DNA of 64,000 bases, taken from Acidocella aromatica. Lineage in GTDB: Bacteria > Pseudomonadota > Alphaproteobacteria > Acetobacterales > Acetobacteraceae. Where the stretch lies: the NCBI RefSeq assembly GCF_014201825.1, contig NZ_JACHFJ010000010.1, positions 1 to 64,000 on the forward strand, written 5' to 3'. The position numbers and the translations under genes are program-made. Shown here piece by piece: positions 1 through 8,184 of this stretch; positions within the stretch are counted from its first letter, which is position 1; each line of letters opens with the position of its first letter. The notes below the pieces were generated by a model. The model did not search any database, was not told the origin of the DNA, and saw nothing but the letters and a program-made list of their open reading frames with translations.

Positions 1-138
1 TTTGGAGAAATCCAGCAGCATCTCGCCAAAACGGGCGGAAAACTTGGCAAAACGCGCGGGGTCAGCGTCGAAAAGCGCGGTAATCCGCGGCGCGGCTTGC
101 GCTTGTGCATCCAGTTCGGCCCAAATCTCCCGGCTCAT
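1..138 (-). CDS. pgi: Glucose-6-phosphate isomerase, N-terminal fragment
   Basis: The first 46 codons of a minus-strand gene that runs off the left edge. The start is ATG at 138 and the reading is open to position 1. The N-terminus contains LFDADPARFAKFSARF followed by LLLDFSK, the conserved opening of phosphoglucose isomerases, which commonly read LFxxDPxRF and LLDYSK. The family interconverts glucose 6-phosphate and fructose 6-phosphate in the cytoplasm. It lies upstream of uvrC in the opposite sense of transcription order, with a 64-nt gap holding nothing recognisable. The identification rests on a short fragment, and the catalytic residues are outside the window. Confidence 0.8.
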   Translation of the reverse strand, partial: MSREIWAELDAQAQAAPRITALFDADPARFAKFSARFGEMLLDFSK

Positions 139-202
139 CGAACAAGTCTCCCTGCGTGTCCTCGCCTTCTTAGCCAAGGCAACATGGCGGTATTACGGCA
201 AA

Positions 203-2083
203 TTAAGACCGATCGTCATCCATACGCACGCCAGGATGAAAAAAGGCATAAACCGCCCTCGCCGTGGCACGGTTGATACCGTCCACCGCCTCCAGATCCT
301 TCAGCCCCGCGCCCTTCACCTCCCGCGCCGAGCCGAAATGCAGCAGCAGCGCCTTCTTGCGCGCCGCCCCGATGCCGGGAATCTCATCCAGCTCCGAGGT
401 GGTGATCTTCTTGCTGCGCGCATTGCGGTGGGTGGTGATGGCGCAGCGGTGCGCCTCATCGCGCAGGCGCTGGAGGAAATACAGCACCGGATCACGCGGC
501 GGCAGTTGAAATGGCTCGCGGCCTTCCATGTAGAACCATTCGCGCCCGGCATCGCGGTCCGGCCCCTTGGCGATGCCGACCAACAGCACATCCTCCAGCC
601 CCAGATCGGCCATCACCGCCTTAGCCGCCGAAAGCTGCCCGGCACCGCCATCGATCAGCACAAGATCCGGCCAGGACTCCGACTCCCTGTCCGGGTCCTC
701 GGCCAAGGCCCGGCCAAAGCGGCGGGTCAGCACCTCGCGCATCATGCCAAAATCGTCGCCGGGGGTGATGGCGCTCTTGATGCCGAATTTGCGGTAGGCG
801 GATTTGTTGAATCCCTCCGGCCCGGCCACCACCATCACGCCATAAGCGTTGGTGCCCATGATGTGCGAGTTGTCGTAGGTCTCGATCCGCTTGGGCGTCT
901 CCGGCAGGCCGAACAGCTCCCCCACCGCCGCCAGCAGCTTGCCCTGCCCGGCGGTCTCGGCCAGCTTGCGCTCCAGCGCCTCCCGCGCATTGGTGGCGGC
1001 GTGCATCACCACGTCGTGCTTCTCGCCCCGCTGGGGCACCAGCAGCGCCACCTTCCGCCCGGCCTTTACCGAAAGCGCCTCCGCCAGCAGCTCATGCTCC
1101 TCGGGCACGTGATTCAGCAAAATCAGCGGCGGGGGCGGCTTATCATCATAGAACTGCGCGATGAAGGCGGCCAGCACCTCACCCGGCTCATCCCCCTTGG
1201 TATTGGCGGGGAAGAAGCTGCGATTGCCGTTATTACGCCCGCCTCGGATGAAGAACACCTGCACGCAGCTCTGCCCCGCCGCCTGATGCAGGGCGATGAC
1301 ATCGGCATCCCCCAGGCTGGCGGGGTTGATGACATCCGTGCCCTGAACCTGCGTCAGCCCCCGGATACGGTCGCGGATCGCCGCCGCACGCTCGAATTCC
1401 AGGTGCTCCGCCGCCTCCTGCATCGCGGTAGCCAGCTCCTTCTGGATCGCGCTGGTCTTTCCCGATAAGAAAGCCTTTGCCTGGTCCACGAGCACCTTGT
1501 ACTCAGCCTCCGAGACCCGTCCAACGCATGGTGCACTGCAGCGTTTGATCTGAAACAGCAGGCAGGGCCGAGTCCGGTTGGCGAAAACCGTGTCCTCGCA
1601 GGTGCGCAGCAGGAACACGCGCTGCAACGCCTGCACGGTCTGGTTGACCGACCATGCCGAGGCAAAAGGCCCCCAATAGGTCGCCTTGCGCGTATGCGCC
1701 CCCCGGTGCTTGGCCAGTTGCGGGAAAGAGTGATCCTCGGTCAGCATCAACCAGGGGTAGGATTTATCATCCCGAAGTAGAATATTGTAACGTGGCTGTA
1801 ATCTCTTGATAAGATTAGCCTCAAGCAGCAGCGCCTCGGCCTCGGCATGGGTGGTGACGATCTCCATCGACACCGTATCCGCCACCATCCGGCGCAGGCG
1901 CTCCGGCAACCGGGCAATCTGGGTGTACGAAACCACCCGCTTCTTCAGGTTCCGCGCCTTGCCGACATACAGCGCCGCCCCCTTGGCATCGAGCATTCGG
2001 TACACGCCAGGGTTGCCCGGCATGGTCTTCAGCGCCGCCTCAATAACCCCGACTCCAACCTCCTGCGGCTTATCCACAGTCAT
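203..2083 (-). CDS. uvrC: UvrABC system protein C (excinuclease subunit C)
   Basis: The protein has 626 aa, normal for UvrC, which makes both incisions around a bulky DNA lesion in nucleotide excision repair. An N-terminal GIY-YIG nuclease domain (residues about 20-100) shows GVYRML and [18 protein letters not shown] motif follows at about 205-245 ([16 protein letters not shown]). The RNase H-like 5' incision domain spans roughly 380-540 ([20 protein letters not shown]). The C-terminus carries paired helix-hairpin-helix motifs ([20 protein letters not shown]). The chosen ATG at 2083 begins MTVDKP. Its first codons overlap one arm of a DnaA-box inverted repeat. folB lies 213 nt upstream in the same direction. 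Confidence 0.97.
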   Translation of the reverse strand: MTVDKPQEVGVGVIEAALKTMPGNPGVYRMLDAKGAALYVGKARNLKKRVVSYTQIARLPERLRRMVADTVSMEIVTTHAEAEALLLEANLIKRLQPRYNILLRDDKSYPWLMLTEDHSFPQLAKHRGAHTRKATYWGPFASAWSVNQTVQALQRVFLLRTCEDTVFANRTRPCLLFQIKRCSAPCVGRVSEAEYKVLVDQAKAFLSGKTSAIQKELATAMQEAAEHLEFERAAAIRDRIRGLTQVQGTDVINPASLGDADVIALHQAAGQSCVQVFFIRGGRNNGNRSFFPANTKGDEPGEVLAAFIAQFYDDKPPPPLILLNHVPEEHELLAEALSVKAGRKVALLVPQRGEKHDVVMHAATNAREALERKLAETAGQGKLLAAVGELFGLPETPKRIETYDNSHIMGTNAYGVMVVAGPEGFNKSAYRKFGIKSAITPGDDFGMMREVLTRRFGRALAEDPDRESESWPDLVLIDGGAGQLSAAKAVMADLGLEDVLLVGIAKGPDRDAGREWFYMEGREPFQLPPRDPVLYFLQRLRDEAHRCAITTHRNARSKKITTSELDEIPGIGAARKKALLLHFGSAREVKGAGLKDLEAVDGINRATARAVYAFFHPGVRMDDDRS

Positions 2084-2104
2084 CGTGATAACCCTGTGGA
2101 TAAG
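2069..2104. promoter_or_regulatory. Inverted pair of consensus DnaA boxes at the uvrC start
   Basis: A perfect 11-bp inverted repeat, CTTATCCACAG at 2069-2079 and CTGTGGATAAG at 2094-2104, has 14 nt between the arms. Each arm contains the consensus DnaA 9-mer TTATCCACA. The left arm is inside uvrC codons 2-5 and the right arm is in its leader. A further relaxed match, TTTTCCACA, is at 2358-2366 inside folB. The 213-nt uvrC-folB gap is visibly more AT-rich than its surroundings. The boxes are seen directly. Whether they regulate uvrC, titrate DnaA or belong to an origin cannot be decided here. Confidence 0.5.
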
Positions 2105-2296
2105 TGTGTGGAAACTGCGACAAGAGCCGGGACAACCGGATTAGGCCCGCAAGCGGCCATAAATTACCCCTTAACTTTGTTACCTGCGATTAACACGCTG
2201 AATTCACTCGTAAATTTTCCAAAAACAGTGACTCGAAAGCGCATCAAAACCAGGGCAAAACCCCTTGACTCCAAGGCAAATCAAGGCAGTGGAAAA

Positions 2297-2707
2297 CTAA
2301 GTATTGCGGCGCTCGATCTCAACACCCGCGGCGGCGGCATCGGGGAACACATCAAGCTTTTCCACACAGACCCGGACCTGCCGGACGCGCTCGTCAGCCA
2401 GGCAGATTTCGGCCAGACGTTCGGCCAAAGTCTCCACCAGTTGCACATGGCCGGAGGCCACCATGGCCCGGACATCGTTCACGATGGTCTCGTAATCCAC
2501 CACCCGGTACAGCTCGTCCGCGCCCACGGCCGCGCGGGAAAAATTCTGCGCGCCGTCATCCAGCACGCTGAGGTCCAGGTTAATGCAGATGCGCTGGCGG
2601 GCGGCGTGTTCATGCGGATGCACGCCGATACTGGCGGCAAGCACGAGATCGCGGATGAACATGCGGCGAGTGGCGCGGGCGGCGTCGGCGTAGCGGGGGT
2701 ATTCCAT
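2297..2707 (-). CDS. folB: Dihydroneopterin aldolase
   Basis: The protein has 136 aa and belongs to the FolB family, which converts 7,8-dihydroneopterin to 6-hydroxymethyl-7,8-dihydropterin and glycolaldehyde in folate synthesis. The family pattern is visible: MFIRDLVLAASIGVHPHE near the N-terminus, then VVDYETIVNDV, then QLVETLAERLAEICL, then VRVCVEKLDVFPDAA. ATG at 2707 was chosen because the frame upstream contains no family-like sequence. ATG at 2662 (MFIRD) would also give an intact core. Neither start has a strong ribosome binding site. The gene is divergent from the copper chaperone gene at 2791 and lies upstream of uvrC on the same strand. Confidence 0.9.
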   Translation of the reverse strand: MEYPRYADAARATRRMFIRDLVLAASIGVHPHEHAARQRICINLDLSVLDDGAQNFSRAAVGADELYRVVDYETIVNDVRAMVASGHVQLVETLAERLAEICLADERVRQVRVCVEKLDVFPDAAAAGVEIERRNT

Positions 2708-2731
2708 GGCCCAGCGTTTTGCGCGCACGGC

Positions 2732-2756
2732 CGGAACAAGGCAATCTCTTGTTCCG
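2732..2756. promoter_or_regulatory. Perfect inverted repeat in the folB/PCuAC divergent gap
   Basis: CGGAACAAG (2732-2740) and CTTGTTCCG (2748-2756) form a 9-bp perfect inverted repeat around 7 nt. It is centred in the 83-nt gap between divergent folB (start 2707) and the copper chaperone gene (start 2791). No T-run follows on either strand, so a dimeric repressor operator is more likely than a terminator. The cognate regulator is unknown. Confidence 0.45.
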
Positions 2757-2790
2757 AACCAGCGGCACGCCCCACGACAAGGAAGCGGAC

Positions 2791-3231
2791 ATGAACAAAG
2801 CACGATTGGCCTTATGGCTGGGCACATTGGCGGCGCTGCCCGGCCTTGCCCTGGCCGGAGCCCCCCCGGGCGTTACGGCCCAACACGCCTGGGTGCGGTA
2901 TCTGCTGCCCAACCTCCCAGCAGGCGCCTACCTCACCCTGACGAATAACAGCGACACCCCAGCCATACTGACCGGCGCCAGCTCCCCCGCCTGCTCCATG
3001 CTGATGCTGCACCAGAGCATGGATGAGAGCGGCACCTCCATGATGATGGGCGTCTCCGCCATTCCCGTCCCGGCGCACGGCACCCTGGCCCTCTCCCAAG
3101 GTGGCTACCACCTGATGTGCATGGACCCGAAAATGCGCGTCGGCGGACAGATCCCCCTCGCGCTTGAGTTTCAGGACGGCACCACCCTGCCCCTGAACGC
3201 ACAGGTTTACGGCCCTTCCGGCCCGCCCTGA
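2791..3231 (+). CDS. Periplasmic copper chaperone, PCuAC family
   Basis: The protein has 146 aa with a Sec signal peptide (residues 1 to about 23, MNKARLALWLGTLAALPGLA then LAGA). The mature domain has the exact copper-ligand spacing of the family, H-x10-M-x21-H-x-M: His74, Met85, His107 and Met109. PCuAC proteins carry Cu(I) in the periplasm, usually to the CuA site of cytochrome oxidase or as a copper buffer. The start is ATG at 2791, preceded by AAGGA at a good distance. No Sco or cytochrome-oxidase gene is nearby, so the partner is not shown by context. The gene is divergent from folB and shares the palindrome at 2732-2756. Confidence 0.88.
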   Translation: MNKARLALWLGTLAALPGLALAGAPPGVTAQHAWVRYLLPNLPAGAYLTLTNNSDTPAILTGASSPACSMLMLHQSMDESGTSMMMGVSAIPVPAHGTLALSQGGYHLMCMDPKMRVGGQIPLALEFQDGTTLPLNAQVYGPSGPP

Positions 3232-3240
3232 ACAACCTCC

Positions 3241-3257
3241 CGGTGTTGGCAGCACCG
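3241..3257 (+). other. Short hairpin between PCuAC gene and ahcY
   Basis: CGGTGTT and AGCACCG pair over 7 bp (one G-U) around a GGC loop, 10 nt after the copper chaperone stop. No T-run follows, so it is not a clear intrinsic terminator. A second short stem (AGAGC/GCTCT) lies nearer to ahcY. No known SAH or SAM riboswitch core was recognised in this 77-nt gap. Confidence 0.25.
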
Positions 3258-3308
3258 CCGCAACAGAATAAGAGCGAGGGCAGATTTTTGCTCTGAGAGG
3301 ATTGCGAT

Positions 3309-4613
3309 ATGGCTGACGCCACGGTGCTGGACTACAAGGTCAAGGACATTTCCCTGGCCGAGTGGGGCCGCAAGGAGATCGAGATGGCCCAGGACGAGAT
3401 GCCGGGTCTGATGGCGCTGCGCGAGGAGTTCGGGGCCAGCAAGCCGCTCGCGGGCGCGCGCATCGTCGGCTGCCTGCACATGACGATCCAGACCGCCGTG
3501 CTGATCGAGACGCTGACGGCCCTCGGCGCCACCGTGCGCTGGTCCTCCTGCAACATCTTCTCCACGCAGGACCATGCCGCCGCCGCCATCGCCGCCGCGG
3601 GCATCCCGGTCTTCGCCTGGAAGGGCATGTCCGAGGATGAGTTCTGGTGGTGCATCAACCAAACCGTCACCGGCCCGGATGGCTGGACCCCGAACATGAT
3701 CCTGGACGATGGCGGCGACGCCACCACCCTGATGCACCAGAAATACCCGGAGCTGCTGGCCAATGTGCGCGGCCTCTCCGAGGAAACCACCACCGGCGTG
3801 CATCGCCTGTGGGAGATGGAGCGCAAGGGCGAGCTGAAGGTGCCCGCCATCAACGTCAACGACTCCGTCACCAAGTCGAAGTTCGACAATCTCTACGGCT
3901 GCCGTGAGAGCCTGGTGGACGGCATCCGCCGTGGCACGGACGTGATGATGGCCGGCAAGGTCGCCGTGGTCGCCGGGTTCGGCGATGTCGGCAAGGGCTC
4001 CGCCGCCAGCCTGCGCAATGCCGGCTGCCGCGTGCTGGTGACGGAGATCGACCCGATCTGCGCCCTGCAGGCCGCGATGGAAGGCTACGAGGTGGTGACC
4101 ATGGAAGCCGCCGCCCCGCGTGGCGACATCTTCGTGACCGCCACCGGCAATGTGGACGTCATCACCCTCGAGCACATGCGCGCGATGAAGCACCGCGCCA
4201 TCGTCTGCAACATCGGCCACTTCGACAGCGAGATTCAGATCGAGTCCCTGCGCAACTACAAGTGGGAAAACGTGAAGCCGCAGGTGGACGAGGTCGTCTT
4301 CCCCGACGGCAAGCGCCTGATCGTGCTCTCCGAGGGCCGTCTGGTGAACCTCGGCAACGCCACCGGCCACCCGAGCTACGTGATGTCCGCCAGCTTCACC
4401 AACCAAGTGTTGGCGCAGCTCGAACTGTGGACCGCGCCCGCCGGTAAGTACGAGAACAAGGTGTACGTGCTGCCCCGCCATCTGGACGAGAAGGTCGCCG
4501 CCCTGCACCTCGCCAAGGTTGGCGCCACGCTGACCAAGCTCTCGGCGAAGCAGGCGGATTATCTGGGCCTTGAGGTCCAGGGGCCGTTCAAGCACGAGTT
4601 GTACCGCTACTAA
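3309..4613 (+). CDS. ahcY: Adenosylhomocysteinase (SAH hydrolase)
   Basis: The protein has 434 aa. It hydrolyses S-adenosylhomocysteine reversibly to homocysteine and adenosine with bound NAD, clearing the product of SAM-dependent methylation. Visible signatures are [15 protein letters not shown] near residue 55, [16 protein letters not shown], the NAD-binding loop [12 protein letters not shown] around residue 220, [23 protein letters not shown], and the C-terminal lysine/tyrosine region ending HELYRY. ATG at 3309 follows GAGAGGATTGCGAT. Its stop overlaps the ATG of the next gene (TAATG). The adenosine it makes could be consumed by the PfkB adenosine-kinase-like protein at 62-63 kb. Confidence 0.97.
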   Translation: MADATVLDYKVKDISLAEWGRKEIEMAQDEMPGLMALREEFGASKPLAGARIVGCLHMTIQTAVLIETLTALGATVRWSSCNIFSTQDHAAAAIAAAGIPVFAWKGMSEDEFWWCINQTVTGPDGWTPNMILDDGGDATTLMHQKYPELLANVRGLSEETTTGVHRLWEMERKGELKVPAINVNDSVTKSKFDNLYGCRESLVDGIRRGTDVMMAGKVAVVAGFGDVGKGSAASLRNAGCRVLVTEIDPICALQAAMEGYEVVTMEAAAPRGDIFVTATGNVDVITLEHMRAMKHRAIVCNIGHFDSEIQIESLRNYKWENVKPQVDEVVFPDGKRLIVLSEGRLVNLGNATGHPSYVMSASFTNQVLAQLELWTAPAGKYENKVYVLPRHLDEKVAALHLAKVGATLTKLSAKQADYLGLEVQGPFKHELYRY

Positions 4614-5035
4614 TGCCCGCCTGGGGCAGCATCCTGGCCGTTCTTGGTCTTGGAATCCTGGCGGGCGGGATGCTGTTCTTCGGCGCCGTGATGGCGCCGC
4701 TGGTGTTCACCCATCTGCCACTGCCGGTGGCGGGTGGGTTCATCCGCGCCGCCTTCCCCTGGTATTACGGCTTCATGCTGGGCAGCGCTGGTCTGGCGCT
4801 GCTGGGGCTGCTGCTGCAACGCCGCGTGCTGGCGGCCGCTGTGCCAGGGGTGACGATCCTCATCACCGCCTGGGCGCTGCTCTGGCTGCTGCCGCATATG
4901 GATGTGCTGAAGGCGGCGAACGATTCAGCCGGGTTCAGCTTCTGGCACAATATCTCCGTCTGGCTGAATGGCGGGGAGCTACTGGCGGCGTTGCTACTAC
5001 TGATCCGCACAGCCGCGATCAAAAACCGCGATTAA
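4613..5035 (+). CDS. DUF4149-family small integral membrane protein
   Basis: The protein has 140 aa with four predicted transmembrane segments (roughly residues 7-30, 48-68, 74-95 and 118-133). The first segment region LAGGMLFFGAVMAPLVFTHL resembles DUF4149/TMEM205-like proteins, whose function is not established. The start codon overlaps the ahcY stop (TAATG), so translation is probably coupled. Its last 39 nt overlap, tail to tail, the 3' end of the convergent glycosyltransferase gene. I infer membership of the ahcY transcript but no specific role. Confidence 0.65.
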   Translation: MPAWGSILAVLGLGILAGGMLFFGAVMAPLVFTHLPLPVAGGFIRAAFPWYYGFMLGSAGLALLGLLLQRRVLAAAVPGVTILITAWALLWLLPHMDVLKAANDSAGFSFWHNISVWLNGGELLAALLLLIRTAAIKNRD

Positions 5036-6430
5036 CGGCGTCCGCGCCACCTGGGTAAAACAACGGTCCAGCCGCATGGCGTCCAGCATTTGCGCGCTGG
5101 CGGCTTGGCTGGCACCGTCCACGCCCAGCGTGACAAGCACCACCTGCGTCTCGCCCTGAACATCCAATGCCGGCCCGGCGCGGAACAGACGCAACCGCAT
5201 GGCATCCGGCGCGGCGGCGATAAACGGCCCCGGCACCCCCACGCCATCATTCCCCAGCGGCACCACCACCAGCGCCCCCGGATACGAAGCCGCCTCCCGC
5301 GCCGCCAACCCCTGCGGCTGCATGGTGGAGGCGGCAAAAGCCAGCCCGGCGATGGCCGCTGCCTGGGCGCCAAGCATCACCGCCAGCAGCCATCGGGGTA
5401 ATGCCGGAGCCAGCAACAGCGCCAGCCAGGGCGTGGCAAAGCCGAGATAGCGGATCTCGATGGGCGTATTGTGGAAGACCAGCCCCAGCGCCAACAGCCC
5501 AACCGGCGTAGCCAAAGCCAGCAGCGCAAACAGCCCCGCCCACTCATGCCGCCGCCGAAGCACGTAGCCAAGCCCGGCCACAATCAGCGCCAACAACACC
5601 AGCGTTACAGGCAAGGCAAACGCCCCGGCATAAACCGGCAACCCGCCGAAGACCACCGCCCCCGCATCCTTCGCCAACAGGTCCAACGCATGGCCAGGAC
5701 TGAACGCCACGAACTGCGCCGCCCGCGAGCCACGCTGGACGAGGAAGAACCAGGCATCGGGTAGCAAAAACGGCACCAGCCCGGCCAAAGCCGCCGGAAC
5801 CAGCCGCCAGCGCACCCGGCAGAGCCAAAGCAACGCCGCCACTCCGGTGAAAATGGCGAGGTAGTTGCTGAAACTCGCCGCGCCGAACAGCGCGCCACCC
5901 GCCAGCGCCACCCTCCACCGCCGCTCCCGCGTGGCCAGAAACAACAGCAGCACGCCGCCAATGTCGCAAAGCTGCGCCAAGGCGAACCCGCGCGCGACGA
6001 CGCCCGTGTAAGCAAATCCGTAGGAGAGCAGCGTAAGCGCCAGCGCGGACAGAACCGGTATCGCCGCCGCCTCGGCCAAACAGGCCAGCAGCGCAAGCCC
6101 ACCCAGCGTGAACAACACGGAAAGCGCCCGCGCCGCGAACCATGATGGCCCGAATACCTGCCGCCACGCATCCAGCACCCAAAAATATAAAGGCGGATGC
6201 ACGTCCCCGGCGCGCAAATCCTGCGCTACCCGCCAAAAACCCGCGCCCCCGGCGTAGAGCCAGCGCACCGCGCCAGCAGTGAACACGCCAGAAGGCCAAG
6301 CCGGGCGGGCATGGCCTGCGGTCAGGAAGATCGAATAGGCTTCGTCATATTCCGAGCCACGAAGCCAAGCGATGCCCAACAACAACACCGCGGCGGAACA
6401 GAGAAAAACAGCGACGCGCCGGTCATTCAT
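4997..6430 (-). CDS. GT39-type polytopic membrane glycosyltransferase
   Basis: The protein has 477 aa and about 10-12 hydrophobic segments. It carries the hallmarks of the PMT/ArnT-like family, which moves a sugar from a polyprenyl-phosphate donor on the outer face of the inner membrane: an acidic pair in EYDEAYS (Asp29-Glu30) and DVHPPLYF (residues 76-83) in the first periplasmic loops. The C-terminal 130 residues form a non-membrane domain of unknown specificity. The start overlaps the gpsA stop by 8 nt, making it the last gene of the tsaD-rlmJ-gpsA run. Its 3' end overlaps the DUF4149 gene by 39 nt. Substrate and acceptor cannot be told from sequence. Confidence 0.75.
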   Translation of the reverse strand: MNDRRVAVFLCSAAVLLLGIAWLRGSEYDEAYSIFLTAGHARPAWPSGVFTAGAVRWLYAGGAGFWRVAQDLRAGDVHPPLYFWVLDAWRQVFGPSWFAARALSVLFTLGGLALLACLAEAAAIPVLSALALTLLSYGFAYTGVVARGFALAQLCDIGGVLLLFLATRERRWRVALAGGALFGAASFSNYLAIFTGVAALLWLCRVRWRLVPAALAGLVPFLLPDAWFFLVQRGSRAAQFVAFSPGHALDLLAKDAGAVVFGGLPVYAGAFALPVTLVLLALIVAGLGYVLRRRHEWAGLFALLALATPVGLLALGLVFHNTPIEIRYLGFATPWLALLLAPALPRWLLAVMLGAQAAAIAGLAFAASTMQPQGLAAREAASYPGALVVVPLGNDGVGVPGPFIAAAPDAMRLRLFRAGPALDVQGETQVVLVTLGVDGASQAASAQMLDAMRLDRCFTQVARTPLIAVFDRGCADQ

Positions 6431-7379
6431 CCTTCAGCGCGCGGCTCATCAGCGCCGCCATGGTCTGCCCCACGTTCATCTCCCCGGCCAGAAGCCGCGT
6501 CACCGCCTCGGTGATTGGCATCTCCACCCCCACGGCGCGCGCGCGGGCCAGCAGAGCGGGTGCTGTGGCCACCCCTTCCGTCACGCTGCTGCGGCTAGCG
6601 AGAATTTCGGCCAAGCTCCGCCCCTCGCCCAGCGCCAACCCGAGCGAGAAATTGCGGCTGCTGAGCCCGGTGCAGGTAAGCAGCAGATCGCCCAGGCCGG
6701 ACAGACCGGAGACCGTCTCCGCCTTGCCGCCCAGGGCCGCCGCCAAGCGGGCGATCTCGGCCAACCCACGGGTAATGAGCGCCGCACGCGCATTCTCCCC
6801 CAGCCCGGCGCCGATCACCACGCCCGCCGCGATGGCGATCACGTTCTTCGCAGCCCCGCCAAGTGCTGCGCCCATAATGTCGGCGCTGCCGTACAGGCGT
6901 AGAGTGTCCGTCCTCAGCGCCGCGATCAGGCGTGTGCGCGTCTCCGCCTCCGGCATGGCCAGCACGGCGGCGGCGGGCAACCCGGCGGCGACCTCATGCG
7001 CAAAATTCGGGCCCGTGAGCATCGCGGCGGGGCGGCCGCCCACCAACTCGGGCGGCAGGAGCAGCGTGCCTGTCTCCAGCCCCTTGCAGCACAGCACCAA
7101 CGGCGCTGTGTTTTGCGGCAGGGCCGGGAGAATGGAGCGCAGATGCTGCATCGGCACAGCCAGCAGTAGAATATCCGCGCCCGGCATCGTGGAGGTCAGG
7201 CGCAGAGTCTCTGGCAGCGCGACACCTTTCAGGCGCGGGTTCTCCCGGCTGCGTTCCATCTCGGCCACCTTGGCGGCATCGCGCGCCCAGAGCGCCACCT
7301 CCTTGCCCGCGCGCGCGAAGAGAATGGCCAGCGCCGTGCCCCAGGCCCCGGCGCCGATCACGGCAATGGATTCACTCAT
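6423..7379 (-). CDS. gpsA: NAD(P)-dependent glycerol-3-phosphate dehydrogenase
   Basis: The protein has 318 aa. It reduces dihydroxyacetone phosphate to sn-glycerol 3-phosphate for phospholipid synthesis. The Rossmann motif GAGAWGTALA is at residues 9-18, followed by the conserved LLAVPMQHLR, CCKGLETGT, LTGPNFAHEVAAGLPAA and the C-terminal helical domain with GLSGLGDLLLTCTG. The ATG at 7379 overlaps the rlmJ stop by 8 nt, and the gpsA stop overlaps the glycosyltransferase start, so the genes are translationally packed. plsC, a later step of the same lipid pathway, lies at 28 kb. Confidence 0.96.
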   Translation of the reverse strand: MSESIAVIGAGAWGTALAILFARAGKEVALWARDAAKVAEMERSRENPRLKGVALPETLRLTSTMPGADILLLAVPMQHLRSILPALPQNTAPLVLCCKGLETGTLLLPPELVGGRPAAMLTGPNFAHEVAAGLPAAAVLAMPEAETRTRLIAALRTDTLRLYGSADIMGAALGGAAKNVIAIAAGVVIGAGLGENARAALITRGLAEIARLAAALGGKAETVSGLSGLGDLLLTCTGLSSRNFSLGLALGEGRSLAEILASRSSVTEGVATAPALLARARAVGVEMPITEAVTRLLAGEMNVGQTMAALMSRALKDE

Positions 7380-8184
7380 TGATCACTCTCTCGATCACAC
7401 TCGAACAGCCTGGCTCGCCCAGCACCGCTTCGCAGGCGGCGAGGATGGGGGCAGCCTCTTCCTCGAACCCGTAAGGCGGGTTGACGATCAGCAGGCCACA
7501 GCCGTTCAGCCCCAAGGGATTGATATCCGGCCGGCGCAAGAACTCCACGGCGATAACGTCGCGAATCGGCGTCAGCTTCAGGCTCTCGAAGAAACTCCGC
7601 ACCGGGCCACGATGCTTGACCGGGTACCAGACCACGAACACGCCGGATTTGAATTTCCGCCATCCCACCAGCAGGGCTTTCTCCAGTGCCGCGAACTCAT
7701 CGGTACGCTCGAAAGGCGGGTCGATCAGCACCAGCGCGCGCTTCTCCGGCGGCGGCAGAAAGGCGCTAATGGCCTCGTAACCGTCACGTTCATGCACTGC
7801 CACAGTCTCCGCCCCGCGCATGTTCCGGCGCAGCGTGGCGGCGTCCTCGGGGTGCAGTTCACAGGCGATCAGCCTGTCCGTTGGCCGCAGCAGCGCCGCC
7901 GAGAGAGCCGGGGAGCCGGGGTAAAGACCAAGCTCCCGCACCAGCTTCACGTATTCGGCCAAGGCGGGCGGCGGAGCGTCGAGCAGTTTGCCTATGCCAT
8001 CGCGCCATTCGCCGGTCTTTTCCGCCTGCTCGGAACGCACATCGTAGCGGCCAATCCCGGCATGGGTGTCCAGCAGCAGGAACGGCTTGTCCTTGCGCTG
8101 CATGGCGCGGATCAGCGGGATCAGCAGCGCGTGCTTCATCACATCGGCAAAATTGCCGGCGTGGTAGATATGGCGGTAGTTCAT
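7372..8184 (-). CDS. rlmJ: 23S rRNA (adenine2030-N6)-methyltransferase
   Basis: The protein has 270 aa and matches the RlmJ family from its first residues (MNYRHIYHAGNFADVMKHA). The family uses SAM to methylate N6 of A2030 in 23S rRNA. The SAM-binding segment LLLDTHAGIGRYD is near residue 37, and the amino-methyltransferase catalytic motif appears as VLIDPPFE (DPPF). The frame is open well upstream, but ATG at 8184 matches the family start exactly and sits in an ATGA overlap with the tsaD stop. The 3' end overlaps gpsA by 8 nt. Confidence 0.93.
   Translation of the reverse strand: MNYRHIYHAGNFADVMKHALLIPLIRAMQRKDKPFLLLDTHAGIGRYDVRSEQAEKTGEWRDGIGKLLDAPPPALAEYVKLVRELGLYPGSPALSAALLRPTDRLIACELHPEDAATLRRNMRGAETVAVHERDGYEAISAFLPPPEKRALVLIDPPFERTDEFAALEKALLVGWRKFKSGVFVVWYPVKHRGPVRSFFESLKLTPIRDVIAVEFLRRPDINPLGLNGCGLLIVNPPYGFEEEAAPILAACEAVLGEPGCSSVIERVINE

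Noticed and set aside
2-1468. Long plus-strand open frame opposite uvrC
   Set aside because: Antisense shadow of uvrC; composition is Arg/Gln/His-rich and no family pattern is present.
3232-3308. SAH or SAM/SAH riboswitch before ahcY
   Set aside because: Only two short unrelated stems are visible; no conserved riboswitch core was recognised.
3207-4595. Long minus-strand open frame opposite ahcY
   Set aside because: It is an antisense shadow of a well-defined GC-rich gene, with low-complexity His/Gly/Ala composition and no recognisable domain.
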